Below, piece after piece: positions 1-8,745 of a DNA stretch of 64,000 nt; positions within the stretch are counted from its first letter, which is position 1, and the number at the start of each line of letters is the position of its first letter. The translations under genes were made by a program, and so were the position numbers. The stretch covers positions 1 through 64,000 of the forward strand of contig NZ_LNNH01000004.1 of assembly GCF_001542915.1 (NCBI RefSeq), given 5' to 3'. The stretch comes from Peribacillus simplex. GTDB lineage: Bacteria; Bacillota; Bacilli; Bacillales; DSM-1321. Under the pieces are notes generated by a model. The model was given only the letters and a program-made list of their open reading frames with translations. It was not told the DNA's origin and ran no database searches.

Positions 1-78
1 TGGCCACTTGGACATGGCAAGGTCCTAAAACGGCTTAACATAGTGGCTCGAAGAGCCCAAATCTCGTAACCTTTGGTC

Positions 79-111
79 AAAATTTCAAAGGAATTTCAAA
101 GGAATTTCAAA
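79..111. repeat. Short tandem repeat, three 11-nt units
   Basis: Three consecutive copies of an 11-nt unit (consensus GGAATTTCAAA, first copy slightly degenerate) lie directly before the hairpin at 111. No gene is evident here. The role is unknown, and replication slippage is a sufficient explanation. Confidence 0.7.
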
Positions 112-147
112 AGGGGTTCGGAATTGTTTAATTCCGAACCCCTTTTG
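111..147. terminator. Intrinsic terminator, 15-bp perfect stem
   Basis: The stem 111-125 pairs perfectly with 130-144 around a GTTT loop, followed by a short T run on the plus strand. It probably ends a gene that lies left of the window. The first 110 bases may hold that gene's 3' end, but no product can be recognised. Confidence 0.75.
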
Positions 148-158
148 TCTACAAACTG

Positions 159-188
159 AAAGCCTGTATCCAATTTGGATCAGGCTTT
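159..188. terminator. Hairpin terminator between upstream gene and LacI regulator
   Basis: AAAGCCTG (159-166) pairs with CAGGCTTT (181-188), with an inner ATCC/GGAT stem and one bulged T. It lies 27 nt past the stop codon of the minus-strand LacI gene and can terminate that gene on the minus strand. It may be bidirectional. Confidence 0.6.
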
Positions 189-214
189 TGCTAATGTAAG
201 GCTTTCATAATTTT

Positions 215-1198
215 TTACGTGCTTCCACCTTCGATAAGAGTGACGGGGAGGCATGTTTCCAGCGGCAGATCGTTGAACTCCCCTTCAATTTCTTTTAATA
301 AAATATCGATGGCCGTCTTTGCGATTAAATCAATCGGCTGTTGGATCGTTGTCAATTCCGGTAATAAAATCTGACCTGTTTCCGTACCATCATATCCGAC
401 AACTTTCAATTGCGATGGTATGTCTTTTTTGCGTTTTTTAGCTTCAGCCATTACGGAAGCCGCGATTAAATCATCGCTTGCAAAGATACCATCCACCTCG
501 GGCTGTTCATCAAATAGCTTACAAATCAGCTCCCGGTGGATCATCTGGTCAAATGTATTGGAAACTTCATATGTAATGGGTGTTCTTCCATTTTTCATCA
601 TGATATCTTCGTACGCTTTTCTCCTTAAATTTGCGGGCGTTTCCAGTTCAATAGGGCCATTAATATGAATAATATGCTGGCAGCCCTTTTTCAATAATAG
701 TTCGGTGGCCTGTTTTCCGCCGTCATAATTATCAGAGCCAACGACAGGAATCGTTTCTGATAGGTAATGGTCAACCGCAACGACAGGGAAATTTTCCCGA
801 TGATAATTCATGACCCCTCGGTTATAGGTTACGACGATTACCCCATCGACCTGATTTCGCAGCAGCATTTCAAGATATTTTTCCTCTTTGTCCATTCGGT
901 TGACACTGTTGCAGAGCAATACCTTATAACCGAATGAAGCGCAAATGCTTTCTATGTGGAAGGAGAGTTCACCGAAAAATGGGTTACTCGTTTTGGGGAC
1001 GATCAGACCTATGATATTGGTTCGTTTATTGAAAAGAGAACGAGCCAAGTCGTTAGGGATATAATTGATTTCCTTCATTGCCTTGTATACATTGTCTTTC
1101 GTTTTTTGACTGATGTAACCGCGATTATTCAAGACACGTGAAACCGTTGTTCTTGAAACACCTGCAGCTTCTGCTACATCATCAATGCTGGGCTTCAT
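215..1198 (-). CDS. LacI-family transcriptional regulator of sucrose/oligosaccharide locus
   Basis: A 327-residue LacI/GalR repressor. The N-terminus is a helix-turn-helix (IDDVAEAAGVSRTTVSRVLNN, residues about 4-24) followed by the hinge and a periplasmic-binding-protein-like sugar domain (about 60-325). The start at 1198 is chosen because GGGAGG lies 6 nt upstream on the minus strand; an ATG five codons earlier has no spaced ribosome site. The gene is divergent from an ABC importer, MFS transporter, GH32 hydrolase and fructokinase, so by family logic it is the local repressor and probably binds the inverted repeat or the cre-like palindrome in the 1214-1505 gap. The inducer is inferred to be sucrose or a fructose-containing sugar. 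Confidence 0.9.
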   Translation of the reverse strand: MKPSIDDVAEAAGVSRTTVSRVLNNRGYISQKTKDNVYKAMKEINYIPNDLARSLFNKRTNIIGLIVPKTSNPFFGELSFHIESICASFGYKVLLCNSVNRMDKEEKYLEMLLRNQVDGVIVVTYNRGVMNYHRENFPVVAVDHYLSETIPVVGSDNYDGGKQATELLLKKGCQHIIHINGPIELETPANLRRKAYEDIMMKNGRTPITYEVSNTFDQMIHRELICKLFDEQPEVDGIFASDDLIAASVMAEAKKRKKDIPSQLKVVGYDGTETGQILLPELTTIQQPIDLIAKTAIDILLKEIEGEFNDLPLETCLPVTLIEGGST

Positions 1199-1414
1199 TT
1201 CCATTCCTCCCATCTTCTAAATTACCATTCATAATTGTACCTACATTTTTCTTGAAAAGTAACTGTATAAGCTTTATTTGCGTTTTGATAACAATGTCAC
1301 TTGGTTTAAGAAGTATTTTTCAGCAAGCTGATTTTGGCTTGATTATCATATGGTTTCCAACTTCATCCTCTTTTTGAAGTTTACCATAAAATTTAAATTT
1401 TTCAAAAAAAACAT

Positions 1415-1445
1415 GTCAACCGATTGACATATGGTACCGGTTGAC
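1415..1445. promoter_or_regulatory. Inverted repeat over the sugar-operon promoter (candidate operator)
   Basis: GTCAACCG (1415-1422) and CGGTTGAC (1438-1445) form 8-bp arms separated by 15 nt. The left arm abuts the -35 box and the right arm ends two bases before the -10, so protein binding here would block polymerase. Assigning it to the divergent LacI regulator is inference. Confidence 0.5.
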
Positions 1446-1452
1446 ATAAAAT
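1424..1452 (+). promoter_or_regulatory. Sigma-A promoter of the sugar-utilisation operon
   Basis: TTGACA at 1424-1429 and TAAAAT at 1447-1452 with a 17-nt spacer form a near-consensus sigma-A promoter. It lies about 50 nt ahead of the solute-binding-protein start and drives the rightward operon. Confidence 0.7.
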
Positions 1453-1458
1453 TCTAGT

Positions 1459-1472
1459 TGAAAGCGCTTTTA
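1459..1472. promoter_or_regulatory. cre-like palindrome (CcpA or LacI operator)
   Basis: TGAAAGCGCTTTTA matches the catabolite-responsive-element consensus TGWAANCGNTNWCA except for the penultimate base. It lies just downstream of the -10 box, a position typical for CcpA roadblock repression. The local LacI regulator could use the same palindrome. Confidence 0.6.
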
Positions 1473-1505
1473 TCGATGGATTCATAAGAAGGGGGAATGA
1501 TGGTC

Positions 1506-2804
1506 ATGAAAAAATTACTTTTTGTCGGGGTATCATTATTATTGATGTTTGCAGCGGTAGGTTGCAGTAATAGTGAAAGCGTGGATGGAGATGGGAAAAA
1601 GAAAATCACGATGTGGGTCCACGTTTCTGATGATAATGAAGAAGGAAAGGTATACAAAAAACGCGTGGAAGCGTTTAACAAGGAATATGCCTCTGATGAT
1701 ATAGAAGCTAAAATTGAATTCATTCCGCGCAGCGGAAATGGCGGGGGCTACGAAGATAAAGTGAATGCAGCCCTTACGACCAGCACCCTGCCGGATGTCA
1801 TCACATTGGATGGGCCCAATACAGCCGCGTATGCCAAATCCGGTGTCATTTCGCCGTTGGATGAATATGTGAAAGACCAGGATGACTTGCTTCCAAGCAT
1901 TAAGCAGCAGGGAACCTATCAAGGCAAGCTTTATGCGATCGGTGTGAGTGAATCATCCGTGGGCATTTACTACAACAAAAAAATGTTCCAAGAAGCCGGA
2001 ATTGATTTGAAAACGCTGCCAACGGTCGATTCTCCTTGGACGTGGACCCAATTCCTTGAGCTTTGTAAAACGCTAACAGATAAATACAAAAAACCAGCGA
2101 TAGATATGCAATTACAAGCGAAAGATGAAATGCTGACATACGCACTGACGCCCTTTGTTTGGTCAGCTGGGGGTGACCTTGTTTCGAAAGATGGCAAGAA
2201 GGTCGAGGGTGTCTTCAATCAAGCTCCTACCGTCGAAGCCATGGATTTCGTCCAAACGATGCTGAAGGAAGGATATACGACACGGACTCCGGTCAAACAA
2301 GCGTTTGAAACAGAAAAATATCCTATGAAATTCAGCGGTGTATGGACCGTAACCGATTTGAAGACCAACTTCCCGAAAGTGGAGTATGGCGTGATGCCTT
2401 ATCCGGTCTCACCAACTACAAAGAAATTGGTTTCTCCTTCAGGCAGCTGGCAATTTGCGATGACGCAAACCTCGGAAAATAAAGAATGGTCGGCAAAATT
2501 GGTCGATTGGATGACGAATAAAGAATCCAATATCGAGCTGAGCCGTTCGATTGCAGCATTGCCCGTTCGGTATTCTTCGGAAAAAGTAATGACGAAAGAA
2601 TTTTCCGAGCAAATGAATGTCTTCATGAAGCAATTAAAGGAAACAGGGCATGCACGCCCCGTGACACCAGCTTATCCGCAAGTGACGCGTGCCTTCCAGC
2701 AAGCGATCGATGATATCAGCTTCTATGATCAAAATCGTGATATTCAGAAAGTTCTGGATACACGTGCTGAAGAAATGCAATCAGCTGTCGATAAGGCCAA
2801 TTAG
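1506..2804 (+). CDS. ABC sugar transporter, extracellular solute-binding lipoprotein
   Basis: About 432 residues, a family 1 solute-binding protein of a carbohydrate ABC importer. The N-terminus is a lipoprotein signal: KK, a hydrophobic stretch and a lipobox-like AVGC, so the mature protein is anchored outside the membrane. Three in-frame ATGs sit at 1497, 1500 and 1506; the third is preferred because the AAGGGGG ribosome site ends at 1495 and it starts directly on MKKLLFV. It is the first gene of the operon, 10 nt before the first permease. By context the ligand is sucrose or a short fructo-oligosaccharide. Confidence 0.9.
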   Translation: MKKLLFVGVSLLLMFAAVGCSNSESVDGDGKKKITMWVHVSDDNEEGKVYKKRVEAFNKEYASDDIEAKIEFIPRSGNGGGYEDKVNAALTTSTLPDVITLDGPNTAAYAKSGVISPLDEYVKDQDDLLPSIKQQGTYQGKLYAIGVSESSVGIYYNKKMFQEAGIDLKTLPTVDSPWTWTQFLELCKTLTDKYKKPAIDMQLQAKDEMLTYALTPFVWSAGGDLVSKDGKKVEGVFNQAPTVEAMDFVQTMLKEGYTTRTPVKQAFETEKYPMKFSGVWTVTDLKTNFPKVEYGVMPYPVSPTTKKLVSPSGSWQFAMTQTSENKEWSAKLVDWMTNKESNIELSRSIAALPVRYSSEKVMTKEFSEQMNVFMKQLKETGHARPVTPAYPQVTRAFQQAIDDISFYDQNRDIQKVLDTRAEEMQSAVDKAN

Positions 2805-2814
2805 AGGAGGAAAT

Positions 2815-3759
2815 ATGAGTAAAATGGGATGGAAAACGAACGGCTTGGCCTACACGTATCTGAAATCGGAGAAAGGTTTGAGGGCTCGGATCCACTGGAA
2901 GGATAATATGATCGCTTATGCGTTTTTGGGTCCCGCATTATTGATTTTGTCGATGTTTCTCGTAATACCGGTAATCATGGCAGTCTATTATGCATTTACC
3001 GATTATTATTTACTTACACCCGATATGCGTAAATTTGTGGGTCTGGATAACTTTTTCCATTTATTCAAAGACCCGATATTCCTTAAAAGTCTGTTGAATA
3101 CACTCAAATTCGTAGTTTTCGTGATTCCATTGCAGGTAGGGTCAGCGCTCGGTATGGCCCTCCTGTTAAATAAACAACGAAGGGCCAATACGTTTTTTAA
3201 AGTAGCCTATTTCAGTCCCGTCGTCATGTCACTTGTGGTCATATCCGTTCTTTGGCTATATTTGCTGAATCCGAATGAAGGCATCATCAATAACGCACTT
3301 AGATACATCGGGATTTCAGCCCAACCATTTTTGACGAGTCCAAAGCAGGCAATATTTACGATCGTTGTTGTTTCGGCTTGGCAAGGGGCTGGATTTCAGA
3401 TGCTGATTTTCCTGGCTGGATTGCAGAATATCCCAATGGATGTATACGAAGCGGCACAGATGGATGGCATGAACAAATGGCACAGATTCATTTATATCAC
3501 CTTACCTTTATTGAAGCCGACTTCCGTGTTTATCTTCATCACCACGTTGATCGGGGCATTTAAACTGTTGGTCCAACCGATGGTCATGACACAAGGTGGG
3601 CCGATGAATTCCACCATGACGGTTGTCTATTACATTTATCAAACAGGGTTTACGGATCGGATGGTCGGTTATGCCAGCTCGATGGCGCTTTTGTTCGGTA
3701 CCATCATTGGAATAGTTACGCTTGCGCAACGAAAATTGGTCAAGGAGGACGATGATTGA
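2815..3759 (+). CDS. ABC sugar transporter permease (MalF/UgpA type)
   Basis: 314 residues, an inner-membrane permease of the binding-protein-dependent family with about six transmembrane helices. The EAA loop is visible (YEAAQMDGMNKWHRFIYITLP), the docking site for the ATPase subunit. The start at 2815 follows GAGGAGG closely; longer in-frame starts would run inside the preceding gene. Its stop TGA shares one base with the ATG of the next permease, which implies translational coupling. No ATP-binding subunit is encoded in the operon, so a shared MsmX-type ATPase elsewhere is likely. Confidence 0.92.
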   Translation: MSKMGWKTNGLAYTYLKSEKGLRARIHWKDNMIAYAFLGPALLILSMFLVIPVIMAVYYAFTDYYLLTPDMRKFVGLDNFFHLFKDPIFLKSLLNTLKFVVFVIPLQVGSALGMALLLNKQRRANTFFKVAYFSPVVMSLVVISVLWLYLLNPNEGIINNALRYIGISAQPFLTSPKQAIFTIVVVSAWQGAGFQMLIFLAGLQNIPMDVYEAAQMDGMNKWHRFIYITLPLLKPTSVFIFITTLIGAFKLLVQPMVMTQGGPMNSTMTVVYYIYQTGFTDRMVGYASSMALLFGTIIGIVTLAQRKLVKEDDD

Positions 3760-4607
3760 TGCAAAGGAAATTCGGGCCCTTAACCATTCTTGAATACGTT
3801 TGCTTGGTTCTGTTAGCGGTACTATTCATTTTCCCGCTGATTTGGATGGTAGCATCCTCGATGAAACCAGAGGCGGAAGTTTACAATAATATGAATACAT
3901 TGAAGGCCTTCCTGCCATCCTTTCATATCTCGGAATGGTTTGTATCCTACAGTCAGGTTCTGTCACGCTTTCATTTAATCGGTTACATCGGCAATAGTTT
4001 GTTTTATGGAGCGTGTGTGGCGATCGGTTCGATCATTATCAATGGGATGGCCGGGTATGCATTCGCTAAGCTCAAATTCAGCGGAAAAAAATGGTTGTTC
4101 GGGATCTTGTTGGCGCTTTTGATCGTACCATTCGAAACGATCTTAATCTCCCAATTCACCATAATTCACAAACTAGGGTTAGTGGACACACGTCTCGCCG
4201 TTATCTTGCCGGCATTGGCAGGAGCATTCAATATTTATTTGTTCAGGAACTTCTTCATGGCGATTCCGGAATCCGTTATCGAATCGGCTAAATTGGATGG
4301 TGCGAACAATTGGCAGGTCTTCTGGCGAATCATGCTGCCGATGTCAAAGCCGGCTGTCGCCACAGTTGGAACATTGGCGTTCATCGGAAGCTGGAATGAT
4401 TATATCTGGCCGCTGATGGTCTTGACGGACAAGTCGAAATTCCCCATCCAGGTGGCGATAACGGCCATCAACAGTACCGATCCAGTTTACATCAATCAGG
4501 TCATGGCTGTATTGACGATATCCACGATTCCCTTGATTCTTATTTATATCGTGGCACAGCGATACATCTTGGAAGGCCTCGGGGGCTCGGGAACTGGCAT
4601 TAAGTAG
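3759..4607 (+). CDS. ABC sugar transporter permease (MalG/UgpE type)
   Basis: 282 residues, the second permease of the importer, with about six membrane helices and the EAA loop ESAKLDGANNWQVFWRIMLP near the C-terminal third. The ATG at 3759 overlaps the upstream TGA in a TGATG junction, and AAGGAGG at 3742-3748 serves as its ribosome site inside the upstream gene. With the preceding permease it forms the transmembrane channel. A gap of about 110 nt separates it from the MFS gene. Confidence 0.92.
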   Translation: MQRKFGPLTILEYVCLVLLAVLFIFPLIWMVASSMKPEAEVYNNMNTLKAFLPSFHISEWFVSYSQVLSRFHLIGYIGNSLFYGACVAIGSIIINGMAGYAFAKLKFSGKKWLFGILLALLIVPFETILISQFTIIHKLGLVDTRLAVILPALAGAFNIYLFRNFFMAIPESVIESAKLDGANNWQVFWRIMLPMSKPAVATVGTLAFIGSWNDYIWPLMVLTDKSKFPIQVAITAINSTDPVYINQVMAVLTISTIPLILIYIVAQRYILEGLGGSGTGIK

Positions 4608-4719
4608 GCTTTGCCTGTGCTCAGACTAACAATCAGGAATGATTACGGCATTTCAAAGATAGCGGGAATGGATTGGTCCCGAGTTGGATTTTTAACTATT
4701 CGGTAAAAGGGGCTATCAT

Positions 4720-5973
4720 ATGGCAACTACAAGGAATGATTCAAAAAGGCTGTACTGGAAATTGAGTGCCTATTTTTTCTTTTTCTTTTTCACATGGTCT
4801 TCCAGTTACTCGTTATTTTCCATTTGGTTGGGACAGGAGATACACTTGGATGGGGCAGCGACAGGAATCATCTTCTCCATCAATGCTATTTTTGCCTTAT
4901 GCATGCAGCCAATATATGGTTATATTTCCGACAGGATAGGTTTAAAGAAGAACATCTTGTTCTTCATCAGTATGTTGCTCATCTTTGTAGGACCGTTTTA
5001 TATTTTCGTTTACGGGCCGCTCTTGCAATACCATCTTTTTTTAGGGGCAGCGGTTGGGGGAATTTACTTAGGCATATCGTTCCTGGCTGGAATTGGCGCG
5101 ATTGAATCGTACATTGAAAAAGTCAGTCGGAAATATGAATTCGAATATGGAAAGTCGAGAATGTGGGGTTCATTGGGATGGGCATCAGCGACATTTTTTG
5201 CCGGTCAGCAATTCAACGTGAATCCGGATATCAATTTTTGGGTGGCATCGGCATCAGCGATCATATTGGTTGCCATCATCCTGTCTGTAAAGATAGAAAT
5301 GACAGATTACGAGATGGACAAAGCGGATTCTGTAGCCTTGAAGGATGTTGGAGGACTTTTCTTACTGAAGGATTTTTGGTTTTTGATGATGTACGTTATG
5401 GGAGTGACCTGCGTCTACGCCGTGTATGATCAACAATTCCCACTTTATTACGCATCCTTATTCCCGACTGTTGCCATGGGGAACCAAGTATTTGGCTATC
5501 TGAATTCGTTCCAAGTATTGTTGGAGGCAGGCATGCTATTCGCTGCTCCATTCATCGTGAATAAAATCGGGGCAAAGAACAGTTTGATTTTAGCCGGGGC
5601 ATTGATGTCCTTCAGAATCATTGGTTCAGGCCTTGTGGATGGCCCGATCGGAATTTCATCCATGAAATTAATTCATGCCCTGGAATTGCCGATCATGTTG
5701 ATTGCCATTTTCAAATATTTAGCTGCTAACTTTGATACACGTTTATCCTCCATTTTATATTTGGTTGGATTTCATTTCACCTCCCAGGTAGGGGCATCGA
5801 TCCTTTCACCGATCGCGGGGCAATTATACGATAGTATAGGCTTCCGCCAGGCATATATTATCATGGGAATCGTGGCATTATGCTTTACGTTCCTTTCCAT
5901 ATTCACTCTCTTGAACCCTAAAAAGAATACAAACTTCAATAATAATGAGAAGAATCTATCTCAAGTAGTCTAG
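4720..5973 (+). CDS. MFS oligosaccharide:H+ symporter (LacY/CscB-like sucrose permease)
   Basis: 417 residues with 12 predicted helices. It begins YWKLSAYFFFFFFTWSSSYSLF, resembling the oligosaccharide:proton symporter family (LacY, RafB, CscB) with its Phe-rich first helix, and shows the family loop DRIGLKKN after helix 2. It lies between an ABC importer and the GH32 hydrolase, so it likely imports sucrose or a related disaccharide with protons. Two independent importers for probably the same sugar class in one locus is notable. The start has a GGGG-type site 10 nt upstream. Confidence 0.85.
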   Translation: MATTRNDSKRLYWKLSAYFFFFFFTWSSSYSLFSIWLGQEIHLDGAATGIIFSINAIFALCMQPIYGYISDRIGLKKNILFFISMLLIFVGPFYIFVYGPLLQYHLFLGAAVGGIYLGISFLAGIGAIESYIEKVSRKYEFEYGKSRMWGSLGWASATFFAGQQFNVNPDINFWVASASAIILVAIILSVKIEMTDYEMDKADSVALKDVGGLFLLKDFWFLMMYVMGVTCVYAVYDQQFPLYYASLFPTVAMGNQVFGYLNSFQVLLEAGMLFAAPFIVNKIGAKNSLILAGALMSFRIIGSGLVDGPIGISSMKLIHALELPIMLIAIFKYLAANFDTRLSSILYLVGFHFTSQVGASILSPIAGQLYDSIGFRQAYIIMGIVALCFTFLSIFTLLNPKKNTNFNNNEKNLSQVV

Positions 5974-5986
5974 GAGGATTTTTAAT

Positions 5987-7459
5987 ATGTTACAGAAAAG
6001 TAGAACGAACCGAGCGGAAGAGGCACTTAGCGAAGCAAAAGGAAAAATGAATGATCGCTATCGATTAGGCTACCATATCATGGCCCCTGCTAACTGGATA
6101 AATGATCCCAATGGTTTAATCTATTATAAAGGCGAATATCATGTGTTTTACCAACATAATCCTTTGGATGAAAATTGGGGACCCATGCACTGGGGGCACG
6201 TGAAAAGTAAGGACCTTGTCCATTGGGAGCACCTGCCTATTGCTTTAACTCCCGGAGACGCTTGTGATACCGATGGTTGTTTTTCCGGCAGTGCCGTAGA
6301 TAACGATGGTGAATTAACGTTAGTTTATACAGGTCATCACTATACGGATAAAGAAAAAGACATCTTCTATCAAAATCAAAACATTGCCGTCAGTAAAGAT
6401 GGAATTACTTTTGAAAAAGCAAGTGAAAATCCAGTCATTGACCATCCACCCGCAGATAGCGCGCATCACTTCCGAGATCCAAAGGTCTGGAAGCATGATG
6501 ACACATGGTATATGGTTTTAGGCAACGCGACTCAAGATAAAGTAGGAAGGGTAATCCTATACCGCTCGCCTGACCTTCGTCATTGGGATTACAGAGGAGT
6601 GCTTGCACAAAGTGACGGTACGCTTGGGTATATGTGGGAATGTCCTGATTTTTTCGAATTGAATGGTAAACATATTTTAATGATTTCACCCCAAGGAATC
6701 GAAGCGGAAGGGGACGCCTATAATAACCTTTTTCAAACCGGATATTTGGTAGGGGACTATGATTATGATACAAACGAGTTTAGTCATGGTCCTTTTACCG
6801 AATTAGATCATGGACATGACTTTTATGCTGTTCAAACTTTATTGGATGATGAAGGACGTAGGGTTGCGATTGGATGGATGGATATGTGGGAGTCAAACAT
6901 GCCGACCAAAGCAGATGGATGGTGTGGTGCCTTGACATTGCCGCGCGAAATCACGCTAGGTGACCAATTGGAAATATTGATGAATCCAGTTGAAGAGATT
7001 ACCTTATTGCGAGAAACCGAACACAATGAATGTAAAAAACGACCGATTTTGGAGAATTACTTGATTGATACAAAAGAAGACCTGATCGAGGTGAAAGCCG
7101 TTTTCGATTTAACGGATGCTAACGCCCGATCTGTCGGTTTGAAGGTTCGCGGAGTCGAGCAGGAGGAGCTTATTCTAAGCTATGATGTAGAAGAAGGGCA
7201 GCTAACACTTGATTGCTCCAAGTTTGGAAAAATGAAAGACGGTGTTAGAAAGGCACCTCTAAATGCGAAAGACTTACTCTCTTTGCGGATATTCCTTGAC
7301 CGATCGTCGATCGAAGTATTTGCCAACAATGGACAAACAAGCATGACAAGCCGTATCTATCCGAAAGAAGAGAGGCTTGGCATCGAGCTATTTACAGTGA
7401 ATGGTGCTGTGCAAATCGACGAATTAACTTACTGGACGCTACAAGACACATGGAAATGA
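5987..7459 (+). CDS. scrB: Glycoside hydrolase family 32 (sucrose / sucrose-6-phosphate hydrolase)
   Basis: 490 residues. The GH32 beta-propeller shows the nucleophile motif WINDPNG (Asp40), the RDP motif (163-165) and the WECPDF motif with acid/base Glu218, followed by a C-terminal beta-sandwich. There is no signal peptide, so it acts inside the cell. It hydrolyses beta-fructosidic bonds, releasing fructose and glucose (or glucose-6-phosphate). As the locus has ABC and MFS importers but no PTS transporter, unphosphorylated sucrose or fructo-oligosaccharide is the likelier substrate here. TAGGAGG precedes the ATG by 8 nt, and the gene is 13 nt after the MFS gene. Confidence 0.93.
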   Translation: MLQKSRTNRAEEALSEAKGKMNDRYRLGYHIMAPANWINDPNGLIYYKGEYHVFYQHNPLDENWGPMHWGHVKSKDLVHWEHLPIALTPGDACDTDGCFSGSAVDNDGELTLVYTGHHYTDKEKDIFYQNQNIAVSKDGITFEKASENPVIDHPPADSAHHFRDPKVWKHDDTWYMVLGNATQDKVGRVILYRSPDLRHWDYRGVLAQSDGTLGYMWECPDFFELNGKHILMISPQGIEAEGDAYNNLFQTGYLVGDYDYDTNEFSHGPFTELDHGHDFYAVQTLLDDEGRRVAIGWMDMWESNMPTKADGWCGALTLPREITLGDQLEILMNPVEEITLLRETEHNECKKRPILENYLIDTKEDLIEVKAVFDLTDANARSVGLKVRGVEQEELILSYDVEEGQLTLDCSKFGKMKDGVRKAPLNAKDLLSLRIFLDRSSIEVFANNGQTSMTSRIYPKEERLGIELFTVNGAVQIDELTYWTLQDTWK

Positions 7460-7468
7460 AAAATACCG

Positions 7469-7494
7469 GGAACAAGTGACTAAACACTTGTTCC
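7469..7494 (+). repeat. Intercistronic hairpin between hydrolase and fructokinase genes
   Basis: GGAACAAGTG (7469-7478) pairs perfectly with CACTTGTTCC (7485-7494). No T run follows, so it is not a standard terminator. It may act in mRNA processing or differential expression between scrB and the kinase. Confidence 0.6.
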
Positions 7495-7513
7495 TTAGTT
7501 CGGAGGAAATGCA

Positions 7514-8509
7514 TTGAAAAAAATATTTTGTATCGGTGAGGCATTAATTGATTTCATTCCTGTTCAAAAACAAAAATCATTAAAAACTGTGTCTTGTTTT
7601 GAACGTGTCGCAGGCGGAGCTCCGATGAATGTGGCCATCGCGATTGCAAAGTATGGAGGGAATTCCGTCATGCTTTCCAAAATCGCCAATGATCATTTTG
7701 GCGACCATTTACTGGACGTGCTACAAGAAAACGACGTAGATACCTCGTATATCGTGCGAAGTGATGAAGGGGAAACTGGATTGGCCTATGTATCGATCGA
7801 TGCGGCAGGAGAAAGAAGCTTTAGTTTTTACCGGAAAAATGCAGCGGATTTATTGCTGTCTCCTGAAGAAGTGAAAGACGAATGGTTTAATGGAGGTGAC
7901 TTTCTTCACTTTTGCTCTGTTGATTTGGTTGAGAGCCCGATGAAGCAAACGCATAGGAAAGTCATCAATGCTTTTCGCGAAATTGGCGGCATCGTTAGCT
8001 TTGACCTTAACGTACGGCTTCCGTTATGGCCTGATGAAGCAAGCTGCCGCCAAACGATCCAAGACTTTTTGCCTCTTGCTGATATCGTTAAAGTATCCGA
8101 GGAAGAACTAACTTTCGTAACGGATACGAATATGGAAAAAGCGGCGATTGACACTCTTTTTGTCGGGAACGTGAACGTCGTCATTTTTACTAAAGGCAGT
8201 AAAGGCGCGAGCATCTATTTAAAGAATGGCGAGTTATACGAAGACCCAGGATTTTCCGTGACTGTTTCAGATACAACAGGGGCGGGTGATGCATTCATGG
8301 GTGGATTTTTATCGGAGCTGGTTTCTTTGGATATTACAAACGGAAATCTTCGTCAGCGAGTCAGGGAACACCATCAGCGATTACTTACATTTGCCAATGC
8401 AAGTGGGGCACTGACGGCCTCCGTCAAAGGAGCGATACAGGAAGCTCCCGGTAAACGTCATGTATTGACTTTCATTGCCACTCAACGTACCAAAAACGAA
8501 TCTCGATGA
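7514..8509 (+). CDS. scrK: Fructokinase, PfkB family
   Basis: 331 residues, a ribokinase/PfkB-fold sugar kinase. The N-terminal glycine-rich sugar-binding region (GGAPMNVAIAIAKYGG) and the C-terminal ATP/anion-hole signature DTTGAGDAF with catalytic Asp259 are both intact. It phosphorylates fructose released by the adjacent hydrolase to fructose-6-phosphate. The start is TTG at 7514, supported by CGGAGG 7 nt upstream. It is the last gene of the operon and is followed by a strong terminator. Confidence 0.92.
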   Translation: MKKIFCIGEALIDFIPVQKQKSLKTVSCFERVAGGAPMNVAIAIAKYGGNSVMLSKIANDHFGDHLLDVLQENDVDTSYIVRSDEGETGLAYVSIDAAGERSFSFYRKNAADLLLSPEEVKDEWFNGGDFLHFCSVDLVESPMKQTHRKVINAFREIGGIVSFDLNVRLPLWPDEASCRQTIQDFLPLADIVKVSEEELTFVTDTNMEKAAIDTLFVGNVNVVIFTKGSKGASIYLKNGELYEDPGFSVTVSDTTGAGDAFMGGFLSELVSLDITNGNLRQRVREHHQRLLTFANASGALTASVKGAIQEAPGKRHVLTFIATQRTKNESR

Positions 8510-8558
8510 CAATCGAGGGTTGCAAGCCTGCAAGCAGACTCATCTTTTTTTGTCTGTC

Positions 8559-8588
8559 CCGTTCGGGAGAAACCGAACGGTTTTTTTT
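8559..8588 (+). terminator. Terminator of the sugar-utilisation operon
   Basis: CCGTTCGG (8559-8566) pairs with CCGAACGG (8573-8580), followed by eight T residues. It closes the operon that starts at 1506. Confidence 0.9.
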
Positions 8589-8675
8589 ACGTGAGCTCCC
8601 TCTGGCGTAGGTTATGTGTCGGTTAAAGGAGTCAAGAAGAAGTGGAGACAAAATGAATTCAAGTATTTTTTTAGT

Positions 8676-8700
8676 GTTTACTGAAAAAAAATTAGGGAAA
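8676..8700 (+). promoter_or_regulatory. Sigma-B-like promoter of the aldehyde dehydrogenase gene
   Basis: GTTTAC at 8676-8681 and GGGAAA at 8695-8700 with a 13-nt spacer fit the Bacillus sigma-B consensus (GTTTNN, 12-15 nt, GGGWAW). It lies 46 nt ahead of the ATG. General-stress control of an aldehyde dehydrogenase has precedent in B. subtilis (aldY). Confidence 0.5.
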
Positions 8701-8745
8701 ATAATTGATATGAATAAAATCCAACAAGATAAAGGAGCTGGAAAG

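Noticed and set aside
1..110. Possible 3' end of an upstream gene
   Set aside because: All three plus-strand frames hit stops within 70 nt and give no recognisable C-terminus.
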